Shown: one piece after another, positions 24,250 to 35,746 of the stretch
Layout: every line of letters starts with the position of its first letter
Position numbering within the stretch: the stretch's first letter is position 1
From: Aquilaria yunnanensis
Lineage: Eukaryota; Streptophyta; Magnoliopsida; Malvales; Thymelaeaceae
Direction of reading: 5' to 3'
DNA length: 64,000 nucleotides
NCBI GenBank assembly: GCA_039654915.1
Contig: CM077599.1
Span: 68,230,001-68,294,000 of the forward strand
The notes under the pieces: model-generated
What the model was told of the DNA's origin: nothing
Databases searched by the model: none
The model's input: only the letters and a program-made list of their open reading frames with translations
Position numbers and translations under genes: made by a program

Positions 24250-26732
24250 TGTTACCCACTCCGGGGTAGTCCAGTTATGGTGCCAAAACTGTGCATTTAG
24301 ACTCCCAGGATTGGTAATGTTCTGTAGGCCATCAGAACACTACCCTTAGTGTGCATACCCAAGTGGCCCTCTTGGGCACTATGTAAATACATGCATATTG
24401 GTCCAACCATCACACACATATTCACATTTCATGCACACCATGGCAGCAAAGAAGGAAAACACTAGCACAAGTCTTAGTTTTGGCTTCCACACATTAGGCA
24501 ATCTTGTTAAGTTCTAGTGGCCAGCTACTGCACCTGTAACTTCCACTAATAAACTGTATCATTCTAGCCTTATAACCCCATGTTTTCTTTGCTTCATTAT
24601 GAATTGGAGACTTAGAGCAAACCAAGGAATTTTGTTTTACATCAATAGCCCACCTATGGACCAAGTTATGGATTTTTGAAGTTGGTTACGAAATTCTGAC
24701 CAAATAAACAGTAACTCAGCCAACTTTGCAACATTATATCTTTGGCTACAGGGCTCTGAATCCAGAAATTCCAAATCCCAGTTATCCCTCTAGATATCCT
24801 CTAGGTGTGGTCAAAATTTCATACCAATATTCATTCTACACAGGGACATATTAAACTTTAGGTCCAAAGTCAAAATTCTGGCAACTTTTGGACCATTTTG
24901 CCCATACAATTTTTCCAAACCATGCAAACACTTCATTCACAAGGAGAAAGCCCTCCAAGGCTATCCCATATATGTCCAATACACATATTAATTACATTAT
25001 CTTGCATCTAGCAACTTTATGTGGCCAAAACAGAATTTACAAGTAAGCAGCCTATCATTCACACTTAGGCAGCTTTACACCACATCACTTACATAGCCAA
25101 AACATTACTCAAATGTTCACATACTTGTCTCATCTTACATACACTACATGTACATGCATACATGGACTACAATATGGTCTTAACTCAGCTAAATACGCAC
25201 CCTAGGTTACAGGAGGTCCTGAGACACAATGGACTCCAAAAACAGGATGCTGGACAGCTGCTGCACAACACAGTAAGTACCACCATTAAAAATACCAAAT
25301 GTGCTCCTAAAATCACCAAACTTTCCAGATCATAACTAGACATATGGAAGTTCATGTACCTGAAATTTCAGATCAAAAATCAAACTAAAAAGGTTAGTTT
25401 GAAGGTGATCTTTCTGCTGGACCTGAAATGACAGAATTGAGGGGAGTAAGTTTCATTGAGAAACTTAGTAAGGGTAGCACTTGGATTCAATAGGCAATGT
25501 AACCATCATTAAAACCTGCATCCAAAGACACTAAAACAAAAAAACCACAATGCATATATACAAGATATAGCAACCAAATGCAGCAGCCAAACACAAACAA
25601 CAAACACATGAAATGTGGCAGCAACATATACCATAGGTTAGTCCATAAAACACATAATAAACATAACCAAATCACTATGGCAGCCCTCCTCAAGCTAATG
25701 CTTGGTCTTAGGAGGATTTTAACACTAGTTAGTACTAACTTTTGGGCTCTAGAAACCTAGAAATTCGCTGCCATCACTGTGCACTTCACACTAGGTCACA
25801 AAACCTTCAATAAGTGCACTCCCCTCACTAAGCTTGGTTCATCAAGCACATGGCTCTCTTCCAAGCTTAGCCCTAGCTCCATGGATGTTTGAAAATACAG
25901 AAAACAACCCATGAGAGCAAGAGAACCCTTACCTTGATGGGTATGCTGAAATTGGAGCTTGATCCTAGGTGCACTCAAGCAATAGCACCAAATAGCTTCC
26001 AATTGTGCTTCCTTGACTTCAATTGCAAGTAGTTTTGAGTTTGAAGGTATGGTGGCTATGGAGGAAGTGTGGAGGAGAGGGCTGGCTTTGTTTTTGCTGG
26101 TGGAGGCCGAAATTTAGAGAGAAAAGGTGGTCTTGACTACTTAAATAGTCAAAAGTACACTAAACACACTTAAGTAGTCTTAACCTTGTCTTATGTCATT
26201 TTCCTTGCTACAAGACTATGGTTTCTTAGTCTTAATCTCTTGGCCCACATTTGACCATCCTTATCTTCCTTTAGCAGCCCTCCTTATGTGGGATAACCCC
26301 ACAAAACTTCCATTTGACTTAAGTCATAGACATACACATCTTAAGGCCTACATTAGAACACTTAGGTCCTTTATGCCTTTTTGTGTTTTCTTTGTCCTTA
26401 GTTGTCTTCCATAAGCAATTTGGTCCTCCAATAGCACTTTCATACCATTCATATCCTTCTCATAACTCTCCAAATCTCTTTTGTGAAAGTTTTGCAATTG
26501 AGTACCCGAATTTCCAAAACCTTACAAAAAAGTCCATAGGTTGCTTGACAAACAAGCAATCCTTAAGGCTTTTCTTGGGGACCAAGTTACCAACTTGGAA
26601 CACTTTTAAGGAGGTGTTGATCATGCCTTTTACCCCCCACACTTTAAACACTATGGTGAAAATTACACAATATAATGGTTTTTTAGCCATTATGACACAC
26701 TTGTAATTCTCCAATTTTATGAGGTGGTAACA
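24250..26732 (+). mobile_element. Long solo LTR (or LARD-like element), 2483 bp, TSD GTTGT
   Basis: Begins TGTTACCCACTCC and ends GAGGTGGTAACA, so the ends are TG...CA within a short inverted repeat TGTTACC/GGTAACA. The flanks carry an exact 5-bp duplication GTTGT (24245-24249 and 26733-26737). It splits the gag and pol parts of an older minus-strand gypsy element. No retroviral domains are inside, and there are no two internal LTR copies, so it reads as one long LTR left after recombination. A large non-coding element is the alternative. The strand is assumed from similarity of its start to the TGTCACGCCCC-type LTR start at 54060. Confidence 0.85.
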
Positions 26733-26737
26733 GTTGT

Positions 26738-27488
26738 CATCTTTCTTTCATAGCCTGTAATATACTTGTATGCATAGGGATGAGGGATATCATATGTACT
26801 CATTCAACTTTCTTTCCTTGATAAGTTTTTCAATAAATTTTCAACTCCAAGCATTCTTTAGTTTCATGTTCTCAATCTTAATGGTAGCAATAATATTTTT
26901 CAGGTTATGAGTAATCTTTGATAATAAATGTGAGGCCACATAGTCACCATGTATTTCCTCTTCAAGGCATATAAGATATTTTCCCTAGAGTCCCTCAAAG
27001 AGGTATACGAGGCCTTTGACCATTAGGGTCTTAATGAAGGTCCGTTGTCGTTTAGCCTGTGTTGCTTATTTAGGGTCATCTTTTTAGGGTTAAGCTTACT
27101 GAGTTCTTCTGTTTTCATGTATCTGGTGGCTTGATCTAGGAATCCCTAGTTGTTGTAGATAGGATTTTTGTGTAGGTCCCATGCCAATCGAGAGTCTTGC
27201 AATAATCCCTAGCTAATGGCTAGCAAGTGGACCTCGAGAAGAGGTATTGTACCAGGACTGTCTTTACATTAAACCTCCTGATGTAGTCCCCAAGGGATTC
27301 ATCATTCCCTTGCCTTATTTTGAAGAGGTGGGTAGCCATTTTGGAGTAGGGCAACTCCCAAAGAAGTGCCACACAGAGGTTTGGGACAACTCTTAAAATG
27401 ATTAAAATTAGCAACCTTAGTTGGTTCTATCTTAACTTGTTGTGGCCCTTGTTAGGGTTGAGCTAAAGGCCCTGTAGCTAACTACATT
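26738..27488 (-). pseudogene. Decayed Ty3/gypsy gag, C-terminal part
   Basis: Minus-strand open pieces carry the gag signature LFKIRQGNDESLGDYIRRFN near 27260-27320, typical of plant Ty3/gypsy capsid regions (compare the QKNGETIRDYVERFN of the Tat element at about 40600). The frame is broken on either side. It belongs to the same old element as the pol at 22440-24249 and is separated from its upstream part by the insertion at 27489-30977. Confidence 0.65.
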
Positions 27489-28998
27489 TGACACGGCCGT
27501 CCCTGGCCCCTACCCAGGACACCTGTGAGAACTTGGTCTCACGGCGGATTGCAGTTGGTACTCATTGATATGTGCGCGGATTAAATCCATGTCACTAGTT
27601 GATTATCCTAGAATATGCAATATGCATGCTCTTTGTGCTTTGACGGGTTATTTAAGACCATAAAATGTTAATGTGGCCACAACTTTTCATATAAAACAAG
27701 TAAAGCAGTCAAAGCATACAAATCAACCTTTATCTGAGTTAACAACACATAGCAACATGTGTGAGCATTCATACATATAGTAGCTAATGCCCCCGTACAG
27801 AAAGCAATCCTCGAGTCCACGACTCTTCATTTCATAACTAAGGAGGCAACTAAGTACTGTGTATAAACACAAAATCCTCTACTAAGATCTTCTCATAATA
27901 ACTCCCACCTTGGATGTAAATCCCAGTGGCAAGCTTTAGAGATCCCTCTAGATCCAACTAGGTCCAGCTATGCCTGACTATGTCCAATGTGCACTAGGCT
28001 CTGTAACCAATGAGCAACTTAGTTAGTACTGTGCAAGACCAACAATCAACCAAACAAATAAATACTAGGATCATCAAAACTCAGGTATTATACCTGTGCA
28101 CCAAAAACTACTACCAGAGTAACCCTCAACGGTCACTCGGCCCAACTCCTTCTGTATCTGCACAACAAAACAGTAAGGGTGAGAATCCAAGATTCTCAAC
28201 AAGAGGTAACTTCATGTACCGACAGTAAAACTGTGGACAGATATGAAATAACTCATGCATACTCTCTGCTGGCTCTCGCAGTGTGAGGGACCTCTCATAT
28301 ATGTAATATATGGATATGCATGCTCGGATCCCGAAGGACCGCTCCTCACAAAATTTTCTTACTTTTTCACGAGCGTAACTCCGTGGCTCACAAGTCTAGC
28401 CCTCGACTTGTGCCTCGTAAGCCTTAGCTTACGCCTGACTTATTATATAACCTCTCCTTAACTTTGTTGTGCAGGGGAATTGTGGTGAGAACTATGTAAC
28501 TAGGTTATTAAACCTCATAACATCGGTGCATTTGAAGCCTCTCCTTACAACCCCGTGATTTCCAACACTGCCAGGTTGCCAAGGGTTCTAAAACTTACAC
28601 CTCAAGCTCATGACACTTGGTTATATTCGCTTACAACTTAGTTTCCTAGCTTACTCAACAAGTAACCTAAAAAATTTTCAAAACTCAAGGAAACTCCCAC
28701 TTCTCGAGGGACTTCAGGAAGTCTCAAAGTACCCCCGGCATACTTGAGGGCCAAGGTACCCAAAGGACCACCTTGGGACTCACCTCAATCATCCTAGCAA
28801 AATGTTCAAAATTCTGCCTTTAAAAATTATCCTCACTTTGATTCAAAACAAATTTAAATCTGGGGAATTTTAGATGTTTCTAAACCTTGGAAGTGATAGT
28901 ACTACCTCTTAGCTTCACGTGGAACTTTGAATCACCTCAATCGGACACCCGAGCGAAAAGTTATGCTAAAAACAAAATCGGGTCTCCAATGCTGTCTT

Positions 28999-29092
28999 GG
29001 CGACGCGTCGCCACAGTTGTCGACGTTCCGCAAACCTGTTTCCAATTGGCGACGCGTCGCCAATTATGGGTACCTCTTGGCGACGCGTCGCC
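28999..29092. repeat. Three copies of the palindrome GGCGACGCGTCGCC
   Basis: A perfect 14-bp palindrome occurs at 28999-29012, 29048-29061 and 29079-29092. The second is extended to 22 bp (29044-29065) and the third to 18 bp (29077-29094) of perfect dyad symmetry. They lie in otherwise AT-rich LTR sequence, each with two CpG-rich half sites. They look like protein-binding sites or short hairpins in the LTR. Confidence 0.95.
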
Positions 29093-29257
29093 AATCTGCG
29101 AAACTGTAGAATTGGCACGCATTTTGCTGCTATGACCTTTGGCTACTTAGTACACATATCAAACATGCATAAAAAGCCACCAAACTTCACACACACATAG
29201 TTCAAGTTGCAAGGAACATAACCAACTATCACAATGCCATTAATGATGCTCTATAAC

Positions 29258-30084
29258 TGATGACTGGCATGATGGCCAGCAGCATCTTCGTCAGGTGACA
29301 TTGTTATTTCGGGAGGGACTTCCAGTGAGGGAGAACGTCTGGAACAAAGGTTTCCCAGGGGAATGTGCCTGAAACACTTCAAAAGAATGAGGTTAGGAGG
29401 TCCTCGGAGTATCTTTCCGGGGAGGAGCCTCCGACGCCCTTGTCAGTATTTTGAAAGGGAGAATGAGGAGAGAGTACAAGGAAGCTGGATGATCTTGCCT
29501 GTTTGTGTTTTCTCAGGGAAGGGTCCGATCCCTGTTAAGGCCCTTTGTCCTGATATTTATAGGAGTGCGCGGCCCGTTCAGATCATGACACATGTTTGGT
29601 CAGATGTGACTTGTACTTCGGGGCATAGGGGACAGGTAGCCGTCTGTAGGCTCCTCGGGCTAAGAACCGAGACAGATCATGACAAGACATGGACGGCGGC
29701 GTGTAGCGTGTATGGGCGACATGTCAGAGGCTCCTTAAATGCTTCTGCCGTACTCCCGAGGTCCTTCGAACGAGGTCATCCTTCGGAAATCATGTCCACA
29801 CTTTGGAGGTTTCCTTAGTCCAGGAGCTGTTCCTTCGGGGAAATTCTCTCCTGTTTGAAGTAGCTGGTCCTTCTTCCCCCGAAGGTGATTCTTCTGGTTC
29901 CCCGAAGGTACCGGCGGCATACTTTGAGATTCCTGACGTAATAGCCGAAGTCACACGTTCGAGGTGTTTGATTTCGTCTCTTCCGAGGTTAGAGATAGCA
30001 CATCTTTCGGATAACGCCAGGCTTCTCGACCGTCATATTCATAGGGAGTATATTTTAAGAGAGGCGATAGTCCTTCAGCTATCA
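29258..30084 (-). mobile_element. Solo LTR of a Tat-family Ty3/gypsy element, 827 bp, TSD ATAAC
   Basis: Starts TGATGACTGGC and ends CCTTCAGCTATCA, flanked by ATAAC at 29253-29257 and 30085-30089. It is alignable throughout with the LTRs of the full-length element at 31732-42441 (shared CATCTTCGTCAGGTGACATT, GGGGAGGAGCCTCCGA-like and GGCGATAG...GGCTATCA-like blocks), but clearly more diverged than those two LTRs are from each other. A single LTR with matching duplications is the product of intra-element recombination. Strand is given by analogy with the full-length element. Confidence 0.92.
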
Positions 30085-30982
30085 ATAACATCATCAAATC
30101 TTCCTCAAACCTCACAGTTCACCACAATTCAACCAAAACTCATACTCAATGCTATGGCTAATTTCAATCAATTTTTTACAACAAACTCAAGCAACAAGCA
30201 TTGTTCAAGCTTAAAAACACTACTCCCTTACCTCAACTCCAAGATACAAGCTAGAATCACTCCTCTTTTCAAGCAACCAAGTTCAAGAAATCCTCACCTA
30301 AGTTCCAATCAAAAACCAAAGCACCAAACATCACAATCTTCCTCTCTAACCAAAACCCAAGCCTCAATTCACTCAAATAACATAGAATTAACCAAGAACA
30401 CAATGCTTACCACGTATCAAAAACAGGGGAGTAGAGAAATCATGCTTCCAAGCCTCCAAACCTTGTTTTTTAGCTTGAAACAAGTTCCTTTTGGTTGGTA
30501 TCCTTGGATGGCAACTCTAGGAATCAAGATCACTTGATTTCTAGCTTCAATTGAGAGAGAAATGAGTGCTTGAGAGGGGAAAACGTGGTTATGGCAGCCA
30601 TTAGCCACCTTTCCCTTCTTAAACCCTCACTCAACCCCTTAAGCCATCCAAGTTACAACCCTTAAACACATAAACCCCCATCTTTTAACACATGCTCATT
30701 TCTAGATTAATTCTTGTTATTGTTTCAAGTTTGAGTTAAGGTTAAAGGTTAAGTTACAAAACTTAACTTAAAACACTCGGGACCCTGCCCGGTTACTCAG
30801 GATGCAAAATTACCATTTTGCCCCTGCTCCTCATCTAGTGCTTCAACCTTCTTGGAACTTATTGAATTTTTTGTAACTCTTTTATTCTAGCTTTGTAAAC
30901 TTGAAATTAAAGTTCTAAACTTAATTTAGAACATTTTACCTCTCTCGGGAGTGCTGACTACTAGGAGGTCCATAACAACATT

Positions 30983-31646
30983 AGTAGCTCTTTCCAATGT
31001 CAGAGACGTTACATACCTTATCAGGTGATTTACGGGGTTCGTAAGTCTATTATACATGTCAACCCCTGGCATCTAGAATTCATTAACTATCAGGGCATTG
31101 TTGATTTCATTGATAAACAACTGGATCAACAAATAGCTAATGTACATGTCTATTAGCGAAGTCTTTCCAAGGGTGGATTAGTGACCCTTAATCATTCTTT
31201 CATTCTATCTAATCATTTGAGTATTGTGTAGATATCATTTGATTTTGGCACTTTAGAATGAGCCCTGGAGCCCTGTGAGTGGTCCCTAGGTTGGTGCTTG
31301 GCCTTTTCTAGTGCTTGTGGGCTCTTGATCATCTCTTTTAGTTCTCATGGAATCACACTCCATATCTCATGCTGGATAGTGGCCTAAAGTATTTCAACTA
31401 AATCACGTTGAAAAGCTTAGAAATATATTACCATCCAATACGACAAGAGTTTTACCTTCCTTTGGATCCTAAGGAAGCAAAGGGAGCTTTTTCATAGTAG
31501 CTCTCTATTTGGCCTCTTGGGCATGGGATGCCCCTGTTGGCTCTTGAGAATTTTGCTCACCATTGATGACATTTTTTTCATTAAAATGATCTTGGTTATG
31601 CAAGATGTCCTTATGTCAACTATCGTCCCCATAAATGGTGCCAAAT
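30983..31646 (-). pseudogene. Decayed Ty3/gypsy 5' leader and gag N-terminal region
   Basis: Upstream part of the old minus-strand element. Reading the minus strand, an LTR end (AACTATTA, to about 31647) is followed by the primer-site-like string TGGCACCATTTATGGGGAC (31625-31643) and a degraded open stretch that should be the start of gag. No long frame survives. Confidence 0.5.
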
Positions 31647-31731
31647 TAATAGTTAAAACTGCCATACGAGTGCTTGTATTAGATCTTCGATTAACTAACC
31701 CAGGCAAATTAAGACCTTGAAAGTACAATAG

Positions 31732-32590
31732 TGATGCCCCGAGGCATCTTCGTCAGGTGACATTATGACTTTGGGAGGGACTTCCTGAGAGGGAGGACGT
31801 CTGGAGCAAAGATTTCCCAGGGGAGTGTGCCTGAAACGCTCAGAAAGAAAAAGGTTAGGAGGTCCCCGGAGTGTTTTTCTAGGGAGGAGCCTCCGATGCC
31901 CAAGTCAGTGTTCTGAGGGGAGATAGAGGAAGAGCACTAAGAGGCTGGGTGGTCTTGCCTGTTCGTGTTTTCTCAGGGAGAGGGGGCCGGATCCTTTTCC
32001 AGGGCCTGTTTCCTGGTATTTATAGGGGTGCCCAGCCCGTTCAGATCGCGACACGTGTTCGGTCGGATACGATCTGTACTTCTGGGCGTAGGGGACAGGT
32101 AGCCATTTGTAGGCTCCTCGGGTCTGGGACCGAGACAGGTCGTGACAAGACTTGGACGGCGTCGGTGCGTCAGTCCGCTCTTCGAGGTGGCGTGTAGCGC
32201 ATGTGGGCAACATGTCAGAAACTCCTTAAATGCTCATGCCGTACCCCCGAGGTCCTCTGGGCGAGGCTGTCCTTTGGTACGGACGCCCCTCTTCGGGAAT
32301 TATGCCCGTAGTTCAGGGAGTTCCCTGGTTCGGGGGTTCCGCCTTCGGGAGATTCTCTCCTGCTTGAAATAGCTGGTTCTTCATCCCCAAAGGCGATCCG
32401 TTTGGTCCCCTAAGGGGGCCGGTAACATCCTTGAAATTCCTGACGTACTAGCCGAAGCCTGAGTTCGAGGTGTTTGACTTCGCTAATTCCGAGGTCAGTG
32501 ATAGCGCCTCTTTCGGATGACGTCAGACTTCCCGACCACACTATTGGCAGGAACTAAGTACTGAGAGAGGCGATAGCCCTTTGGCTATCA
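31732..32590 (-). repeat. 3' LTR of the Tat element
   Basis: 859 bp, TGATGCCCC...GGCTATCA. It aligns end to end with 41582-42441. The ends form a short inverted repeat (TGAT/ATCA). Confidence 0.97.
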
Positions 32591-32615
32591 CAGGCCCCCC
32601 TTCGAAAAATCGAAG
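32591..32615 (-). promoter_or_regulatory. Polypurine tract and adjacent hairpin
   Basis: On the minus strand GAAGGGGGGCCTG abuts the 3' LTR, the expected position of the plus-strand primer for reverse transcription. Directly upstream, 32600-32615 is a perfect stem CTTCGA with an AAAA loop and TCGAAG. The hairpin next to the tract is unusual. Confidence 0.75.
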
Positions 32616-33013
32616 TGGAAACTTTGGCTTGTCGGCTTTCGGAGGGTGTCCTTCGGGGCCTTGGGTGTAACACCTATGCCGAAGATGTACCTTTTGTCCG
32701 AAGACATAGGCTGTTCGTCCATAGCCTATCTTTTGGTGTCCTCGAGGTAACCCACTTCTTTCTTTTTACAGGTCCGTGCAACGTCGCGTCTCGTAACCAG
32801 GCATGTCAGTCTGGAGTGGCGTGCCCAGGGTTTAGGGGTGTTAGAAAGCGCGTCCCTCTTTTGGCGCGACGGCTGACACGTGGCACGCTTGTCATTGGAA
32901 GGGACTGCATCGGTTTAGGGCAGACGCGCCTTTTTATGCGCAGAGAGCAGTTATGGCGTCTGTTCGCCTTCGTGGAGTACTTATGACGCCGGTTCACCTA
33001 TCCTCCCTCGGCC
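32616..33013 (+). other. Spacer upstream of the antisense ORF
   Basis: About 400 bp of higher-GC sequence between the 3' LTR and the antisense-ORF TATA box. No coding frame is convincing. It is the likely promoter region of the antisense transcript. Confidence 0.5.
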
Positions 33014-33020
33014 TATATAT
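33014..33020 (+). promoter_or_regulatory. TATA box of the antisense ORF
   Basis: TATATAT in the context GGCCTATATATGGCC, followed 30-35 bases later by a plausible transcription start and then by the antisense ORF ATG at 33251. It points opposite to the retrotransposon genome. Confidence 0.6.
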
Positions 33021-33250
33021 GGCCTGTTCCATCATAAGCTCCTTTTGTTCTGCTTTTGCTCTTCCCCTGCTCACAACTGTTTTTGCGATTTCCGGCCACC
33101 TTTTATGACGGCGACTCCAAACCCAGACTTTGGCAAAACGTTTGGTGGGTTTTGGCCTTCAAAATTCTTTGATTTTCTGTGCTCTTCTGCTTTTCTGAAA
33201 GCTTTCCCGGAGTTAGTTTTTCATCCCCCGAAGTCCTTTTTTCTTTGAAA

Positions 33251-35723
33251 ATGTCTTCGCCAACTCCTCTTATGACTGTTTCCCCCATCCCAGAGAGCTG
33301 GCTTCCTCTTCTCAATCATACTTGCTGTACGACTTCAGAAAAATTGGAAAGATGGACCAAAAAGTTCTTTCTTCCTTTTTACGCCACCACCAGACTTCCT
33401 GGCTCTCAGGAGGTCAGTTTTATTAACCGCCGAAATGAGGTTACCATTTTTCGCGCCCAACTGAAGGCCGGACTTCGGTTTCCTCCCTCGAAGGTGATTT
33501 GCAACTTTTGCCAATTTCATGGCATTGCCGTAAATCAACTTCCCCCGAACTCGTACTGCTATTTCAACACCTTCCTTTGCATGTGTGGCATTTTCAAAAT
33601 AGAACCTCATTTCATTCTTTTTATGTAGTACTATAAGCTTTATGCGGTCCCAAAGGGTGGCTTTTACTTTATGCTACATCGGGGATCAGGGAACAAAAAG
33701 TATATGTTCACTTTCGCTACTAAGGACAGCTGGCGAGGGTGGCAAAGGAAATTCTTTTTTCTGAAGATGGAGGAGGCCTGGTCGTACGTTCCGACCAAGT
33801 GGGCTCGGGGAAAGTTGGAGACAGATGTTGTAGACCCAAAGAGGCTGCTGACTCCTGAGTTAGCGGTCAGATCCGCGGACTTCGACAAACGGATCCGAGC
33901 AGTCTCTGATTGGGATTCCGAGGTCACTTCACGCTCCCTCTATCCCTTCCCCATCATGTGGAAACTGATGACCGAGGAGGTCCTTCGGGAGCTAGGGGTA
34001 GTGAAGGAGCACGAGACGGACCTCGAGATGCCGGCTCCTACCATCGCAGGGAAAGACTCCTGGCTGGTGAAACTCCTTCGGAAGGAGGTTACTTATGAGA
34101 CCTTTTGTGAGCGTAAGTTATCTCAAAAGTTTTTTGTTATAGATACATCTTAGACTTACACTGATGTTTTCCTTCTGTTTTAGAGATGGGCGACGAGTCC
34201 GCTGCTTACTACAAGGCGCTCTTCCTCGATCAAGCTGAGAAAAGGGAGCAAACAAAGAAGGCCGTCTCCCGAAGGCGGAAATCGTCTAAAGCCAGGCCAT
34301 CCTCGGCAAAATGGGCGAAGACAGACGTGCCTCCTCCTCACCCGAAAATTCCCGAAGAGGCGCACGAAGAGCCTGACGCCGCTGTTGCCCCACTAACCGA
34401 GGTCGCCGCTAACACCCTTTCTCGGAGTCCCACTTCCTCGGCGGCTCTTCTGGACGCCTTGGTGGAAGTCCCTTCTGCCGAGGAGCGCCGCAAGAGCAAA
34501 GGCAAGGAAATCTCTGCCGAAGGGGTCCGGGACTCCGGCGATGAAGTTGTCGAGGTGCCGCCAGGTTTGTTTTTTAGACAAGCTGTAGTGTCTTTATTTT
34601 TTGAACATTGAGGATCGCTTGCCTTAACAAGCTTCTTGTCTTGCCGTGCAGAGGAGGTACCATCTTCGGCATGGGTGGCTGAGCACGCTCGGAAACGGGC
34701 CCTTCGGGATTCCCATATCCCGAAGGGGAAGGTCCCGAGGGAGCCTTTCTGGTCGTTTACGGAGGACATGAACTTGTACTCCGGCGACTGCCAGCAAATG
34801 GCCAACCAAATTTCAAAAGGGATCCTCACCGAGGCCTCCTTCAAGGCTATTTTCGAGGCGTGCCCAGACGAAGAGTCCCTTGCTGCAAAAGTCTTCGAGC
34901 ACGCTGCCCAGGTATATTTCACGCCTTTTTCTTTTTCTTTTAATTTCTTCTAAGTGTTTGGCTCATTTTTTGCCTTACTGACTTTGTTCTTACTTCTTTC
35001 CAGCTGTTGGGGTACACCGGCCTCCTCAGGGTTAGGGTAGCGAAGCAAGCGGCATTCCGAGTCTGGGCCTTAGACTGTGTGGAAAAATCCAAGGTCATGT
35101 GCTCCGACTTAATCGCCAATAATGCGGAGATGGCTCAAGCTGCAAAGAAGGAGGTCGCTGCCGTTCGGAATGAGTTATTGAAGGAAAAAGAGGAACTCTT
35201 GAAGGACTCCTCCCAAAAGATTTCCGACCTCGGCTCCAAGGTGGTGGAGCTGACTTCGGCAAACGAGGCATATTAAAATGAGAAGTCAAAGTCTGAGGCT
35301 TTCCTGGCGAAGGTGCTTGCTGAGAAGGCCGCGCTCCAGGCCGAGGTCGAGTCTTTGAAGAAGGAGCCGAAGAAGAAGAAGACGAAGGCAGTGAAGAAGG
35401 AGATCGCTGATCTGGAGAAGGAACTTGACGATTTAGCGGTTGAGAAGGAGAAGGCCGTCCAAGCGACCAAGGTCGGTTTTCAGGATGGCTTTTGCCTTGC
35501 TCGGCATCAAGTTCTACAGAGGTTCCCAGATCTGGACCTCTCCTTTTTGGCGGCCCTAAACATCCCCGAGGGGCCTCGGTGGTCTTGGTCCAAAATCGAG
35601 CACCTCAACTTGCCCTTTCCTCTTCCGGCGCCGAAGGCGGTGGACAAGGACGCAGGAGCTGGTGGCTCCCTTCTTTTTCTCCTTTTTTGTACCTCTTCTT
35701 TTGGCGAGCTTCCTTCTTTGTAA
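33251..35723 (+). pseudogene. Antisense extra ORF of the Tat element (putative gypsy-type transposon protein), four exons, two stops
   Basis: Exons 33251-34112, 34184-34564, 34652-34911 and 35004-35723 join in frame through introns of 71, 87 and 92 bp with GT-AG ends (740 codons before the final stop). The N-terminal part has WLPLL, LPPNSYCYFNTFLCMCGIF, YYKLYAVPKGGFYF and KDSWRGWQRKFFFL. These mark the plant putative gypsy-type transposon domain (Pfam Transposase_28-like; named from memory). The middle is Ser/Pro/Lys-rich. The C-terminal part is a lysine/glutamate-rich coiled coil. Nonsense codons at 33626-33628 (TAG) and 35274-35276 (TAA) break it. No catalytic function is established for this family despite the name. 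It lies between the 3' LTR and pol, on the opposite strand. Confidence 0.82.
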
Positions 35724-35740
35724 TTAGATCCATCACTGTC

Positions 35741-35746
35741 AATAAA
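35741..35746 (+). terminator. Poly(A) signal AATAAA of the antisense ORF
   Basis: A canonical AATAAA 17 bases after the antisense-ORF stop codon (35721-35723), correctly placed to end that transcript. Confidence 0.6.

Larger units (their letters stand above)
27489..30977 (+). mobile_element. Long solo LTR (or LARD), ~2.66 kb plus a nested solo LTR, TSD ACATT
   Basis: Starts TGACACGGCCGTCCCTGGCC and ends GAGGTCCATAACA, with an exact duplication ACATT on both sides (27484-27488 and 30978-30982). The start resembles the TGTCACGCCCC start of the element at 54060. No gag or pol domains are present inside. A different solo LTR (29258-30084) with its own duplication sits within it, so subtracting 832 bp gives about 2657 bp. 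The 244-codon frame at 29803-30537 crosses the boundary of the nested LTR and is not a gene. I read this as a solo LTR of a large gypsy element. Confidence 0.75.

Noticed and set aside
29363..30537. Frames of 151 and 244 codons on the plus strand
   Set aside because: They lie in, or run across the edge of, a solo LTR and its host LTR, so they cannot be one gene.
31905..32372. Open frames in the 3' LTR, repeated in the 5' LTR at 41799-42222
   Set aside because: They are LTR sequence; the same frames occur in both LTRs with substitutions typical of non-coding DNA.
34338..34922. 194-codon minus-strand frame
   Set aside because: It is the shadow of antisense-ORF exons 2-3, which have better splice signals and family motifs.
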